A program made the translations under genes and the position numbers. From Clostridiales bacterium (lineage in GTDB: Bacteria > Bacillota > Clostridia > Lachnospirales > WRAX01), in NCBI GenBank assembly GCA_031277155.1, contig JAITMW010000165.1, forward strand, positions 1 to 7,262: a stretch of 7,262 nt of DNA, in the 5' to 3' direction. The notes under the pieces were generated by a model. It made no database searches. It was not told the origin of the DNA and saw nothing but the letters and a program-made list of their open reading frames with translations. Shown piece after piece: positions 1 to 6,177 of the stretch. Position 1 is the stretch's first letter; every line of letters starts with the position of its first letter.

Positions 1-1357
1 CGGGGCGGTTGAAGATATGGGGGGCGGTGCCAAATTCTTGATTATTGCGGCCCAGGGGGTCTGTGCCATAAACGGGCGAATATCGCACGATGACGCCCGT
101 GTTGGGCAGGGCCAGCACCAGCGGGTTTATGCCGATGCCGTCGCCGCCGGTGGTTTGGCCCACCAGGGTGGCAAAGCCCGTCTGCCTGGTGATGGCGGCG
201 GCTTGCTCTGACGCGGAAAAGTTGCGCTCGCTTACCAGCAGCCATATTTTGCCGCTAAACATGGCCTCGTTGTAGGCGGGGCGGATATTGGCGCGCCATG
301 TCCAATACACATCCAGCATCTCGGCGTCGCTCGGGTCAAGATATGTAAGGCGGGCCAGCAAATCGCCGTGGATGGGCTGAAATACAGGATACGGGGTGAC
401 GCCGTCCCACCAATTGTCAAACCATGTGGCCAGCAGGCGGCGGTTGTGGGCGCCGTCCATCATCAGCATGTAAAAATGGTATTCCAGCGGCTCGGAAATA
501 TTTGGTGCAATTACCAATTGAGGGAAAAATCGCGAATCGCCGCCGCCGTTTTGGCGTATGTCGATGATAAGATGGTCAAAATCCGCGACATAGCGGTAAA
601 AATTAAGCAGCTTCGCCCTATCAAGGGGCATGGTGGCATAGCTCATCTGTAAAATATTGACATATGCGATACGCCCCGGCTCTATGATGCGCGCTTCGAT
701 ATTGTCGGATGTTGTGGCAAACACAAAGCTGTCCACGCCGGGCGTTGGCGGCGCAAAATCATCATCCGTCAGGCCATGCAAAAGCCGCGTGGCGGGATTG
801 TCCAGCTCGTGCAGAAAATACAGGAAACGGTCGCCGCCACGGGCGACTTGATTGCTAAAAATCTGGATGTGCATATGCAGTGCATCGCCCGTCAGCATAT
901 TAAAATGGCCCGCCCCGCGGGCAGGCAGGATGAATTGCGTGTTGACAATATTGGCAAAATCCCGGTCGCTTCGGATATTTCGGATGTTTTCTATATGGCT
1001 TCGCGTATCCCGATAAAGCGCGTGCATGTCCACACCCATGGAGCGGTAAATAACGCCAAAAAATGGGAAATTGGCGGCCAGGGTGTTGTAAAGATAGTCC
1101 AAATCTTCCAGATATTCGCCTCTGGTGCGGCCGGAGGTGAAAACATGGGCATAATGGGCGGGCGGGCTGTCCTGCACGATAATTTGGGCATAGCCTGCGC
1201 CATTGCTTTCTTCAACTTTCGGAATATCTATGTGTGCGGCGGCATATTCCGAAACTTCCCCTGCCGCGTCAGCTATGTAGTCATCGCCATTGCAAGCCGC
1301 CAAAATCAGCAGCAAAGCTATTATGACGCCAAATTGCCATAGCATCCTCTTTTTCAT
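1..1357 (-). CDS. S41-family peptidase lipoprotein (partial, C-terminus beyond left edge)
   Basis: The 452 codons visible encode a secreted, membrane-anchored protein. Residues 1-22 form a lipoprotein signal peptide: basic start MKKR, a hydrophobic core at about 9-21 and lipobox LAAC with the lipidated Cys at 22. A peptidase S41 (tail-specific protease/IRBP-like) domain follows. Its marks are a GHFNML segment around His151, in the place where relatives carry DGHT; LIIDIRQNGGGD at 263-274; and NFSASEQAA at 379-387, where Ser381 aligns with the S41 nucleophile. After it comes VGQTTGGDGIG at 399-409. Twenty-five residues after the nucleophile, where CtpA/CtpB-type enzymes have the catalytic Lys, this protein has Asp406. 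That fits the Ser/His-type S41 branch rather than the Ser/Lys branch; His151 as the partner is inference. The ATG is preceded by GGGGG at a 7-nt gap. It is the last visible gene of the yigZ-yebC operon, 20 nt after the DUF6054 gene. Its substrate is unknown. Confidence 0.88.
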   Translation of the reverse strand, partial: MKKRMLWQFGVIIALLLILAACNGDDYIADAAGEVSEYAAAHIDIPKVEESNGAGYAQIIVQDSPPAHYAHVFTSGRTRGEYLEDLDYLYNTLAANFPFFGVIYRSMGVDMHALYRDTRSHIENIRNIRSDRDFANIVNTQFILPARGAGHFNMLTGDALHMHIQIFSNQVARGGDRFLYFLHELDNPATRLLHGLTDDDFAPPTPGVDSFVFATTSDNIEARIIEPGRIAYVNILQMSYATMPLDRAKLLNFYRYVADFDHLIIDIRQNGGGDSRFFPQLVIAPNISEPLEYHFYMLMMDGAHNRRLLATWFDNWWDGVTPYPVFQPIHGDLLARLTYLDPSDAEMLDVYWTWRANIRPAYNEAMFSGKIWLLVSERNFSASEQAAAITRQTGFATLVGQTTGGDGIGINPLVLALPNTGVIVRYSPVYGTDPLGRNNQEFGTAPHIFNRP

Positions 1358-1377
1358 AATAAAACCCCCGGGAAGAA

Positions 1378-1731
1378 TTACGATTTCGTATTATGCCTAT
1401 GCCAATCCTCAACAATCCGGATGATTTTTTCGGCAAATGCATCTTCGCCCCATGTGTTGAGCTTAAAGAACATAGCCTGGCTTCCGCCGGATGCAATGAC
1501 GGACAGCCTTAAATCATTTCCGTCACCCAATAGAGTGATATTGGCCGCCAGACGATTGCCGCCTGCTATACTATAGCGCTCATACACTCGCACGGCACAG
1601 CGCACATTGCCCACCTTAAAATCACTTCCGTCTTGAAAACTTGCGGAAATGCTGCGGCCCAAAATTTCTGTGTTTAATGTGTCCAATAATGAATCGAAAT
1701 TGCCGCTTAAATGACGCTCATATTTTGCCAT
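1378..1731 (-). CDS. DUF6054-family small protein
   Basis: A 117-residue protein without signal peptide or membrane segment, so probably cytosolic. The opening MAKYERHLSGNF, the central SISASFQDGSDF, CAVRVYERYS at 45-54 and SGGSQAMFFKLNTWGE at 81-96 match what I remember of the DUF6054 family of Bacillota. Its function is not known. The composition (alternating hydrophobic and polar stretches with glycine turns, then a helical tail at about 97-112) suggests a compact alpha/beta fold. I place the start at 1731: a strong GGGAGG lies 6 nt upstream, and the family-like N-terminus begins here. A longer reading from 1773 would only add 14 residues inside the 3' end of yebC. The start lies 1 nt after the yebC stop, so translation is probably coupled to yebC. 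Gene identity is fairly sure; the role is open. Confidence 0.85.
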   Translation of the reverse strand: MAKYERHLSGNFDSLLDTLNTEILGRSISASFQDGSDFKVGNVRCAVRVYERYSIAGGNRLAANITLLGDGNDLRLSVIASGGSQAMFFKLNTWGEDAFAEKIIRIVEDWHRHNTKS

Positions 1732-1732
1732 T

Positions 1733-2458
1733 TTAGACCTCCCAATTATGGTACACATCCTGCACATCGTCATCCTCTTCCAGAAAATCCAGGATTTTGT
1801 TCATCTTCTTTATGTCTTCGGGGTTGTCAATTTTGGTCGTCAGCTTGGGCAGCATTGTAATTTCGGCAGAAAGTATGGCAAAGCCCCCGGCTTCCACCGC
1901 CTCACGCACGGCGGAAAAATCGGCGGGGTCGGTGATAATCTCAAAGCCTTCATCATGGGCGGCAAAATCCCGCGCGCCTGCCTCCAATGCCACCATCATA
2001 AGCTCGTCTTCATCCACAATGTCAGATTTTTCTACGGCAATTTGGCCCACATGGTCAAATTGAAAAGCCACAGAGCCGCTTTGGCCCAAATTTCCGCCGC
2101 CCTTCGCAAAGGCAAAGCGCACATTGGCCACGGTGCGCGTGCGGTTGTCGGTCAGGGCCTTCACAATGACGGCAATGCCACATGGGCCATAACCCTCGTA
2201 TGTTATTTCTTCGTAATTTACGTTGTCCAGCTCGCCCGCGGCCTTTTTGATGCTGCGCTCTATGGTATCATTGGCCATATTCGCCCCCTTTGCCTTGGCG
2301 ATAATGTCACGCAAGCGCGAATTGGTCTCGGGGTCAGGCCCGCCCGTTTTCACGGCCACTGCCAGCTCTCGTCCCAGTTTGGTAAATACCTTGCCGCGCT
2401 TGGCATCTTGCCTGTCCTTTCTATGCTTGATATTTGCAAATTTGGAATGTCCTGCCAT
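1733..2458 (-). CDS. yebC: YebC/PmpR/TACO1-family protein
   Basis: A full-length (241 residues) member of the YebC family, long annotated as a transcriptional regulator and more recently linked to translation, where relatives relieve ribosome stalling at proline-rich stretches. Which role applies here cannot be read from the sequence. The family signature is clear: [14 protein letters not shown] at 1-14 (Phe7 where many proteobacterial members have Trp), a helical N-terminal domain to about residue 75, [13 protein letters not shown] at 87-99, [13 protein letters not shown] at 102-114, [18 protein letters not shown] at 117-134, and the acidic C-terminal region [13 protein letters not shown] at 226-238. 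The start follows GGGGAGAG with a 4-nt gap, and that SD directly abuts the yigZ stop codon. It is the second gene of the operon, 12 nt after yigZ and 1 nt before the DUF6054 gene. Nothing looks damaged. Confidence 0.97.
   Translation of the reverse strand: MAGHSKFANIKHRKDRQDAKRGKVFTKLGRELAVAVKTGGPDPETNSRLRDIIAKAKGANMANDTIERSIKKAAGELDNVNYEEITYEGYGPCGIAVIVKALTDNRTRTVANVRFAFAKGGGNLGQSGSVAFQFDHVGQIAVEKSDIVDEDELMMVALEAGARDFAAHDEGFEIITDPADFSAVREAVEAGGFAILSAEITMLPKLTTKIDNPEDIKKMNKILDFLEEDDDVQDVYHNWEV
1738..1743 (-). promoter_or_regulatory. Ribosome binding site of the DUF6054 gene, inside yebC
   Basis: GGGAGG on the minus strand, 6 nt before the ATG at 1731. It decides that start over an in-frame upstream alternative at 1773. 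The same bases encode the last residues of YebC (Trp-Glu-Val), so ribosomes finishing yebC pass over the site immediately before the next start. Confidence 0.75.
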
Positions 2459-2470
2459 CGTACTCTCCCC

Positions 2471-3121
2471 TTAAAATTGTATAAATTCGCCCTCAACTTC
2501 GGCGCAGTAAAGCTGCTGCAAAATATGTATCTCTGCCTGACCGGCAGATGTATTCATCATGGCTTTTGTGAGCCTGTCCGCGTCGGCACTTTGCGTCAGC
2601 ACAATAAATTCCACATTGTCGGTAAAAATCGTATCGTGAAGCACATGCCCGTTGTTCAAAATTTCATATTGCAATTTGCCTTGCAAATTATATGGGCATT
2701 TCACACTGATTTTTGTGTGCGCTTTCTTTTTGATGATAACGGCGGCCTCTGCGGCCTCCTTTGCAGCGCGGCCATAGGCACGGACGAGGCCGCCCGTGCC
2801 CAAAAGCGTGCCGCCAAAATAGCGTGTCACAATTACCAATGCATTTTTGATGTCCCCTTTGCGCAAAAAGTCCAAAATAGGCATACCGGCGGTGCCGCTG
2901 GGCTCGCCGTCATCGCTTTGCCGCGTAAAACGATTGTCGTCGCCAATTTGCCATGCAAAACAATTGTGATTGGCCTTGGTATGCACCTTACGCACATCCG
3001 CCAAAATAGCCAGCGCCTCCTGCTCACTCTCCACAGGAAAGGCATGTCCAATAAACCGAGACTTCTTTTCGATAATCTCAATTTCGGCGGGCTTGTAGAT
3101 GGTTGTAAAATGGCTTAGCAT
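2471..3121 (-). CDS. yigZ: YigZ/IMPACT-family protein (UPF0029 plus DUF1949 domains)
   Basis: A 216-residue protein of the YigZ/IMPACT family, the usual length for bacterial members. The N-terminal UPF0029 domain covers about residues 13-125, with EKKSRFIGHA at 18-27, DDGEPSGTAGMPILDFL at 70-86 and the signature VIVTRYFGGTLLGTGGLVRA at 96-115. A DUF1949-like ferredoxin-type C-terminal domain runs from about 140 to 198. The eukaryotic relative IMPACT acts on GCN1/GCN2 translational control. The bacterial role is not settled, though an RNA- or nucleic-acid-linked function is commonly suggested. The ATG at 3121 has only a modest SD (GAGG at 3127-3130, 5-nt gap), but the opening MLSHFTTIYKPAE matches the family N-terminus. 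It is the first gene of the minus-strand operon and is followed by yebC after 12 nt. I found no good sigma-A promoter in the 124 nt upstream. Confidence 0.95.
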   Translation of the reverse strand: MLSHFTTIYKPAEIEIIEKKSRFIGHAFPVESEQEALAILADVRKVHTKANHNCFAWQIGDDNRFTRQSDDGEPSGTAGMPILDFLRKGDIKNALVIVTRYFGGTLLGTGGLVRAYGRAAKEAAEAAVIIKKKAHTKISVKCPYNLQGKLQYEILNNGHVLHDTIFTDNVEFIVLTQSADADRLTKAMMNTSAGQAEIHILQQLYCAEVEGEFIQF

Positions 3122-3137
3122 ATTCGCCTCGTCAGAT

Positions 3138-3225
3138 ATGCCGGGTAAACCCGGCTAAAGTAACGACTATAAGTCATTTGAGCTTCCGGCTTTAGCCGGA
3201 ATCTTCAGCCGGGTTTACCCGGCAT
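3138..3225. repeat. Nested inverted-repeat element between glgP and yigZ
   Basis: Two perfectly complementary 19-bp arms, ATGCCGGGTAAACCCGGCT at 3138-3156 and AGCCGGGTTTACCCGGCAT at 3207-3225, flank a 50-bp centre. Each arm is itself a hairpin (GCCGGG-TAAA-CCCGGC and its complement). The centre holds a third hairpin, TTCCGGCTTTAGCCGGAA at 3184-3201, and a small one, GACT-ATA-AGTC at 3165-3175. No run of T follows any stem on the minus strand, so this is not a canonical intrinsic terminator, although it could slow or protect the glgP transcript end. The layout resembles REP/BIME or MITE-like dispersed palindromes. It fills most of the 124-nt gap (3122-3245), and I see nothing else there. Confidence 0.85.
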
Positions 3226-3245
3226 TGCCCGATTACAACGGCTTC

Positions 3246-5705
3246 TTACAAATTTATCTTAACTTCATCGAGCTTCCAAATCTCATCGTTATACTGTCTG
3301 ATAGTCCTATCGCTTGAGAATTTGCCGCTTTTGGCAACATTAATAATTGCCATTTGACGCCATTTTTCCGTATCGCGGTAAAGTTCCCCAATCTTCTCAT
3401 GCCCTTGGGCATAGCTTGCAAAGTCTTTGAGAACAAAATATTCATCTGCCACTTGCCCGTGATAGCCATTTAACAATGCTTCATAAATCTCACGGAATAG
3501 GTCGTGATTATCAGACAACGAGCCGTTGATAAGCTGCGTAAGGATATGCTGTATGTTGGTGTCCATATTGTAGGCATCCCAGGGGTTGTACGCGCCCGAG
3601 GCATACAGCGCTGCCACTTCGTCGGCGCTCATGCCAAATATGACAATGTTTTCGGGACCGACTTCTTCAAAAATTTCCACATTTGCCCCGTCCATGGTGC
3701 CCAGGGTGATGGCGCCGTTAAGCATAAATTTCATATTGCCCGTGCCGGATGCTTCTTTACCCGCGGTGGATATTTGTTCGGACACATCGGCGGCGGGGAT
3801 GAGGCGCTCTGCCATTGACACGCGATAATTTTCCAAAAATAGGATTTTTATGCGGTCTTCGATGGTGGGGTCGTTGTTTACAAGATTTGCCACTGAATTT
3901 ATCAGCTTGATTATAAGTTTGGCGCGGTGATAGCTGGCCGCCGCCTTGCCGCTGAAAATAAATGTCCGCGGGGCAATGTCCATCCAAGGCGCAATTTTCA
4001 GCTGCTTATAAAGATACAGCGCGTGCAGTATGTTAAGCAGCTGCCGCTTATATTCATGCAGACGCTTAATTTGTATGTCAAATATAGAATTTGGGTCAAC
4101 AACATGCCCTGTGGTCTGCTTGATAAAGCCCGCCAGCGCAACTTTGTTGTCGCGCTTTATCTTCATGAATTGCTCCGCAAAAGCCGCGTCCTTGGCATAT
4201 GGCAGAAGATTTTCCAAATGACCCAGGTCTTTTAACCATTTGTCGCCAATAGTTTCTGTGATAAGAGCGGCCAGCGCGGGATTCGCGTGGGCCAGCCAGC
4301 GGCGTTGCGTAATGCCGTTGGTCTTGTTGTTAAATTTGTTGGGATATATCTCGTAAAAGTCTTTTAGCTCTTGATTTTTCAAGATTTCTGTGTGCAACGC
4401 CGCCACACCGTTGACAGAATTGCTGCCAACAATTGCCAAAAAGGCCATACGGATATATCCGTCGGCAATGATGGCCATGCTGCGCACCTTTTCGGGGTCG
4501 TTGCCATACCATTTTATCAAGTCCGCACAAAAACGGCGGTTAATTTCTTCAACAATCATGTATATGCGCGGCAGCACGCGTGAAAACAGCTCTGTCGGCC
4601 ACTTTTCCAACGCCTCGGACATAATGGTGTGGTTGGTATATGCACATGTCTTGCGCGTAATCTTCCACGCATCATCCCAATTTACGCCATTTTCGTCCAC
4701 CAAAATGCGCATCAATTCCGGCACGGCCACAGATGGATGCGTGTCGTTAAGCTGCAATGCCACCTTGTCCGGCAGCTTGCTAAAATCGTCGTGATTCTCC
4801 TTAAAACGTGCAATTATGCGCTGAAGCGTCGCCGACACAAAGAAATATTGCTGGCGCAGGCGCAGTTCTTTACCTGCCACGGTGTCATCAGCCGGATACA
4901 GCACCTCCGACAGCGTCTTGGCTAAATTCTGCTCCTCTACGGCCTTATGATACTGCCCTTGGTTGAAATACCCCAAGTCAAATTTGTTTATGGCCTCGGC
5001 ATCCCAAAGGCGCAGGGTGTTGACTGTGTTTGTGCCATAGCCAAGGACGGGATAATCATATGGCACAGCACGAATAGATTGCGTATTTTCCTGCACAAAT
5101 GTAAATTCGCCATTGGGCTTTTTCATAGCGCGCACATCGCCGCCAAACTTCACTTCCACGGCATATTCCTGCCGCTTCACACCCCACAGGTCGCCATTTT
5201 CCAGCCAATTGTCCGGCCGCTCTATCTGAAAACCGTTCTCAATTTTTTGCTCGAAAATGCCGTAATGATAACGTATGCCGCAGCCATATGCAGGCAGCTG
5301 CAATGTAGAAAGCGAATCCAAAAAACACGCCGCCAGACGCCCCAAGCCGCCGTTTCCAAGGCCCGGGTCGCGCTCGGCGTCTTCCACGGCGTTATAATCA
5401 ATGCCAAGCTCGTCCAAAACCTCGCGCACTTGGCTGTCCAAAGACAAATTGATAACAGCGTTGCCCAAAAAACGCCCCATCAAAAATTCCATTGACAAAT
5501 AATAAACAATCTTGACATCCTCATTGTTATACACATCATGCGTCGCAATCCACTTGTCCGTCACCAAATCTCTTATGGTAAATACCAACGCCTCGTAAAG
5601 CTGTTCTTTAGAGGCGGTGTCAATAGTCTTTCTTGAAAGGGTCTTGACATTTTCAACCAGCCTCTCTTTAAGTTTTTCTTTCGTAAATGTACCATTTAAT
5701 ACCAT
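3246..5705 (-). CDS. glgP: Glycogen/alpha-glucan phosphorylase
   Basis: Encodes a complete 819-residue GT35 phosphorylase, which cleaves alpha-1,4-glucan ends with phosphate to release glucose-1-phosphate, using pyridoxal phosphate; it is cytosolic. Family landmarks run in order: YYLSMEFLMGR at 68-78, DPGLGNGGLGRLAACFLDSL at 113-132, IRYHYGIFEQ at 144-153, LQLNDTHPSVAVPELMRIL at 318-336, NGITQRRWL at 463-471, IQIKRLHEYKRQLLN at 545-559, FSGKAAASYHRAK at 584-596 and SEQISTAGKEASGTGNMKFM at 642-661. The last contains the PLP-binding lysine, Lys659, followed by GTMDGANVE at 669-677. No eukaryotic-type regulatory N-terminal extension is present. The start follows GGAGG at a 7-nt gap. No other glycogen gene is in view, so the gene stands apart from a glg cluster here. 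It has its own promoter just upstream and ends just before the inverted-repeat element at 3138-3225. Confidence 0.98.
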   Translation of the reverse strand: MVLNGTFTKEKLKERLVENVKTLSRKTIDTASKEQLYEALVFTIRDLVTDKWIATHDVYNNEDVKIVYYLSMEFLMGRFLGNAVINLSLDSQVREVLDELGIDYNAVEDAERDPGLGNGGLGRLAACFLDSLSTLQLPAYGCGIRYHYGIFEQKIENGFQIERPDNWLENGDLWGVKRQEYAVEVKFGGDVRAMKKPNGEFTFVQENTQSIRAVPYDYPVLGYGTNTVNTLRLWDAEAINKFDLGYFNQGQYHKAVEEQNLAKTLSEVLYPADDTVAGKELRLRQQYFFVSATLQRIIARFKENHDDFSKLPDKVALQLNDTHPSVAVPELMRILVDENGVNWDDAWKITRKTCAYTNHTIMSEALEKWPTELFSRVLPRIYMIVEEINRRFCADLIKWYGNDPEKVRSMAIIADGYIRMAFLAIVGSNSVNGVAALHTEILKNQELKDFYEIYPNKFNNKTNGITQRRWLAHANPALAALITETIGDKWLKDLGHLENLLPYAKDAAFAEQFMKIKRDNKVALAGFIKQTTGHVVDPNSIFDIQIKRLHEYKRQLLNILHALYLYKQLKIAPWMDIAPRTFIFSGKAAASYHRAKLIIKLINSVANLVNNDPTIEDRIKILFLENYRVSMAERLIPAADVSEQISTAGKEASGTGNMKFMLNGAITLGTMDGANVEIFEEVGPENIVIFGMSADEVAALYASGAYNPWDAYNMDTNIQHILTQLINGSLSDNHDLFREIYEALLNGYHGQVADEYFVLKDFASYAQGHEKIGELYRDTEKWRQMAIINVAKSGKFSSDRTIRQYNDEIWKLDEVKINL

Positions 5706-5734
5706 TTGTATACCTCCATAACAGTGATTACTCT

Positions 5735-5763
5735 ATTTTAGCATACTTTCCCCGATACTTCAA
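5735..5763 (-). promoter_or_regulatory. Predicted sigma-A promoter of glgP
   Basis: On the minus strand, the -35 TTGAAG (5758-5763) and -10 TAAAAT (5735-5740) are separated by exactly 17 nt, and the -10 carries the extended TGn motif (TGCTAAAAT). Transcription should start near 5728, giving a leader of about 23 nt with GGAGG at 5713-5717. The -35 box contains the TGA stop codon of the upstream membrane-protein gene. No terminator is visible in the 54-nt gap, so read-through from upstream is also possible. Confidence 0.7.
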
Positions 5764-6089
5764 GAAATATGGCTATTTAACATCTTTTTTCTGCCAAACA
5801 CCAGGGCACATGCAAAATATATCAAAAGTCCGCCGGAAAAATATTGAAAAAGAAAGAAAATTGGAAAAAAATGCGCCGATAAAGTTATAAGCAGCGAGGG
5901 GATGAAAAGAAAAAAGAGCGAACGGCCATGGCGCCTTTCCAAAAGCACGCCAATTGCAACCCCCGCCAACATCAGAAGCGCCCCAAAAATCAAATCCGGC
6001 ACCCCTCCAAAAGAGCTTAATGAATATGCCGCAGCCAGCACCATAACAATTCCCGACACAATCTTTGCCACATATACAATTTTTTTCAT
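5760..6089 (-). CDS. Small multi-spanning membrane protein, unknown function
   Basis: A 109-residue, strongly hydrophobic protein that I do not recognise. The likely membrane spans are about 5-25 (IVYVAKIVSGIVMVLAAAYS), 31-50, 58-81 (possibly two short passes broken near Pro64 and Pro76) and 84-99. The basic ERRHGR at 51-56 and GRKK at 99-102 would sit on the cytoplasmic side. No catalytic motif is visible. I chose the ATG at 6089 because GGGAGG (6097-6102) lies 7 nt upstream. The GTG two codons earlier is only 1 nt from that SD. The gene is divergent from coaB and 54 nt upstream of glgP on the same strand. No convincing promoter of its own is visible: TATATT at 6111-6116 has no -35 at a standard distance. 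The hydrophobic reading frame and SD support a real gene. Confidence 0.72.
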   Translation of the reverse strand: MKKIVYVAKIVSGIVMVLAAAYSLSSFGGVPDLIFGALLMLAGVAIGVLLERRHGRSLFFLFIPSLLITLSAHFFPIFFLFQYFSGGLLIYFACALVFGRKKMLNSHIS

Positions 6090-6096
6090 GCACACA

Positions 6097-6102
6097 CCTC
6101 CC
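6097..6102 (-). promoter_or_regulatory. Ribosome binding site deciding the start of the small membrane protein
   Basis: GGGAGG on the minus strand, 7 nt before the ATG at 6089. It is too close (1 nt) to the in-frame GTG at 6095, which argues for the shorter 109-residue product. Confidence 0.7.
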
Positions 6103-6142
6103 TAATAATGAATATATGCGGCCTGTGCAGATTTACGCCCAA

Positions 6143-6171
6143 TTGACAGCAAGCACATTTTGTGATATATT
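6143..6171 (+). promoter_or_regulatory. Strong sigma-A-like promoter of coaB-coaC, predicted leaderless
   Basis: A perfect -35 TTGACA (6143-6148), a 17-nt spacer and a -10 TATATT (6166-6171) with the extended TGn motif directly upstream (TGATATATT). Only six bases (TTACCC) separate the -10 from the coaB ATG at 6178, so the expected start point falls at or within a base of the A of the ATG. No purine-rich ribosome binding site is present before the ATG. Confidence 0.8.
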
Positions 6172-6177
6172 TTACCC

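Noticed and set aside
776..1342. A 188-codon plus-strand open frame opposite the S41 peptidase gene
   Set aside because: The minus strand carries a full lipoprotein signal and S41 motifs across the same bases; the plus frame has no family resemblance or good SD.
1748..3118. A 456-codon open frame on the plus strand opposite yebC and yigZ
   Set aside because: It is antisense to two clearly recognisable conserved genes, crosses their boundary, has a histidine- and glycine-rich unlikely composition, and matches no family. Base composition of the true genes explains the absence of stops.
3165..3180. TATAGT-like -10 box for yigZ on the minus strand
   Set aside because: No acceptable -35 lies at 16-18 nt, and the motif sits within the inverted-repeat element, so it cannot be supported.
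3138..3225. Rho-independent terminator for glgP
   Set aside because: The stems are strong, but no T-run follows any of them in the minus-strand direction.
4947..5495. A 182-codon plus-strand open frame opposite glgP
   Set aside because: It lies within the highly conserved N-terminal third of glgP and looks like a compositional shadow.
5773..6093. Alternative 106-codon minus-strand frame overlapping the small membrane protein
   Set aside because: It starts at a GTG only 3 nt from the SD and has a disordered Cys/Gly/Phe-rich composition; the hydrophobic frame starting with the well-spaced ATG at 6089 is far more protein-like.
6090..6177. Riboswitch or T-box leader upstream of coaB
   Set aside because: The promoter leaves no leader RNA, and the region shows no extended stems.
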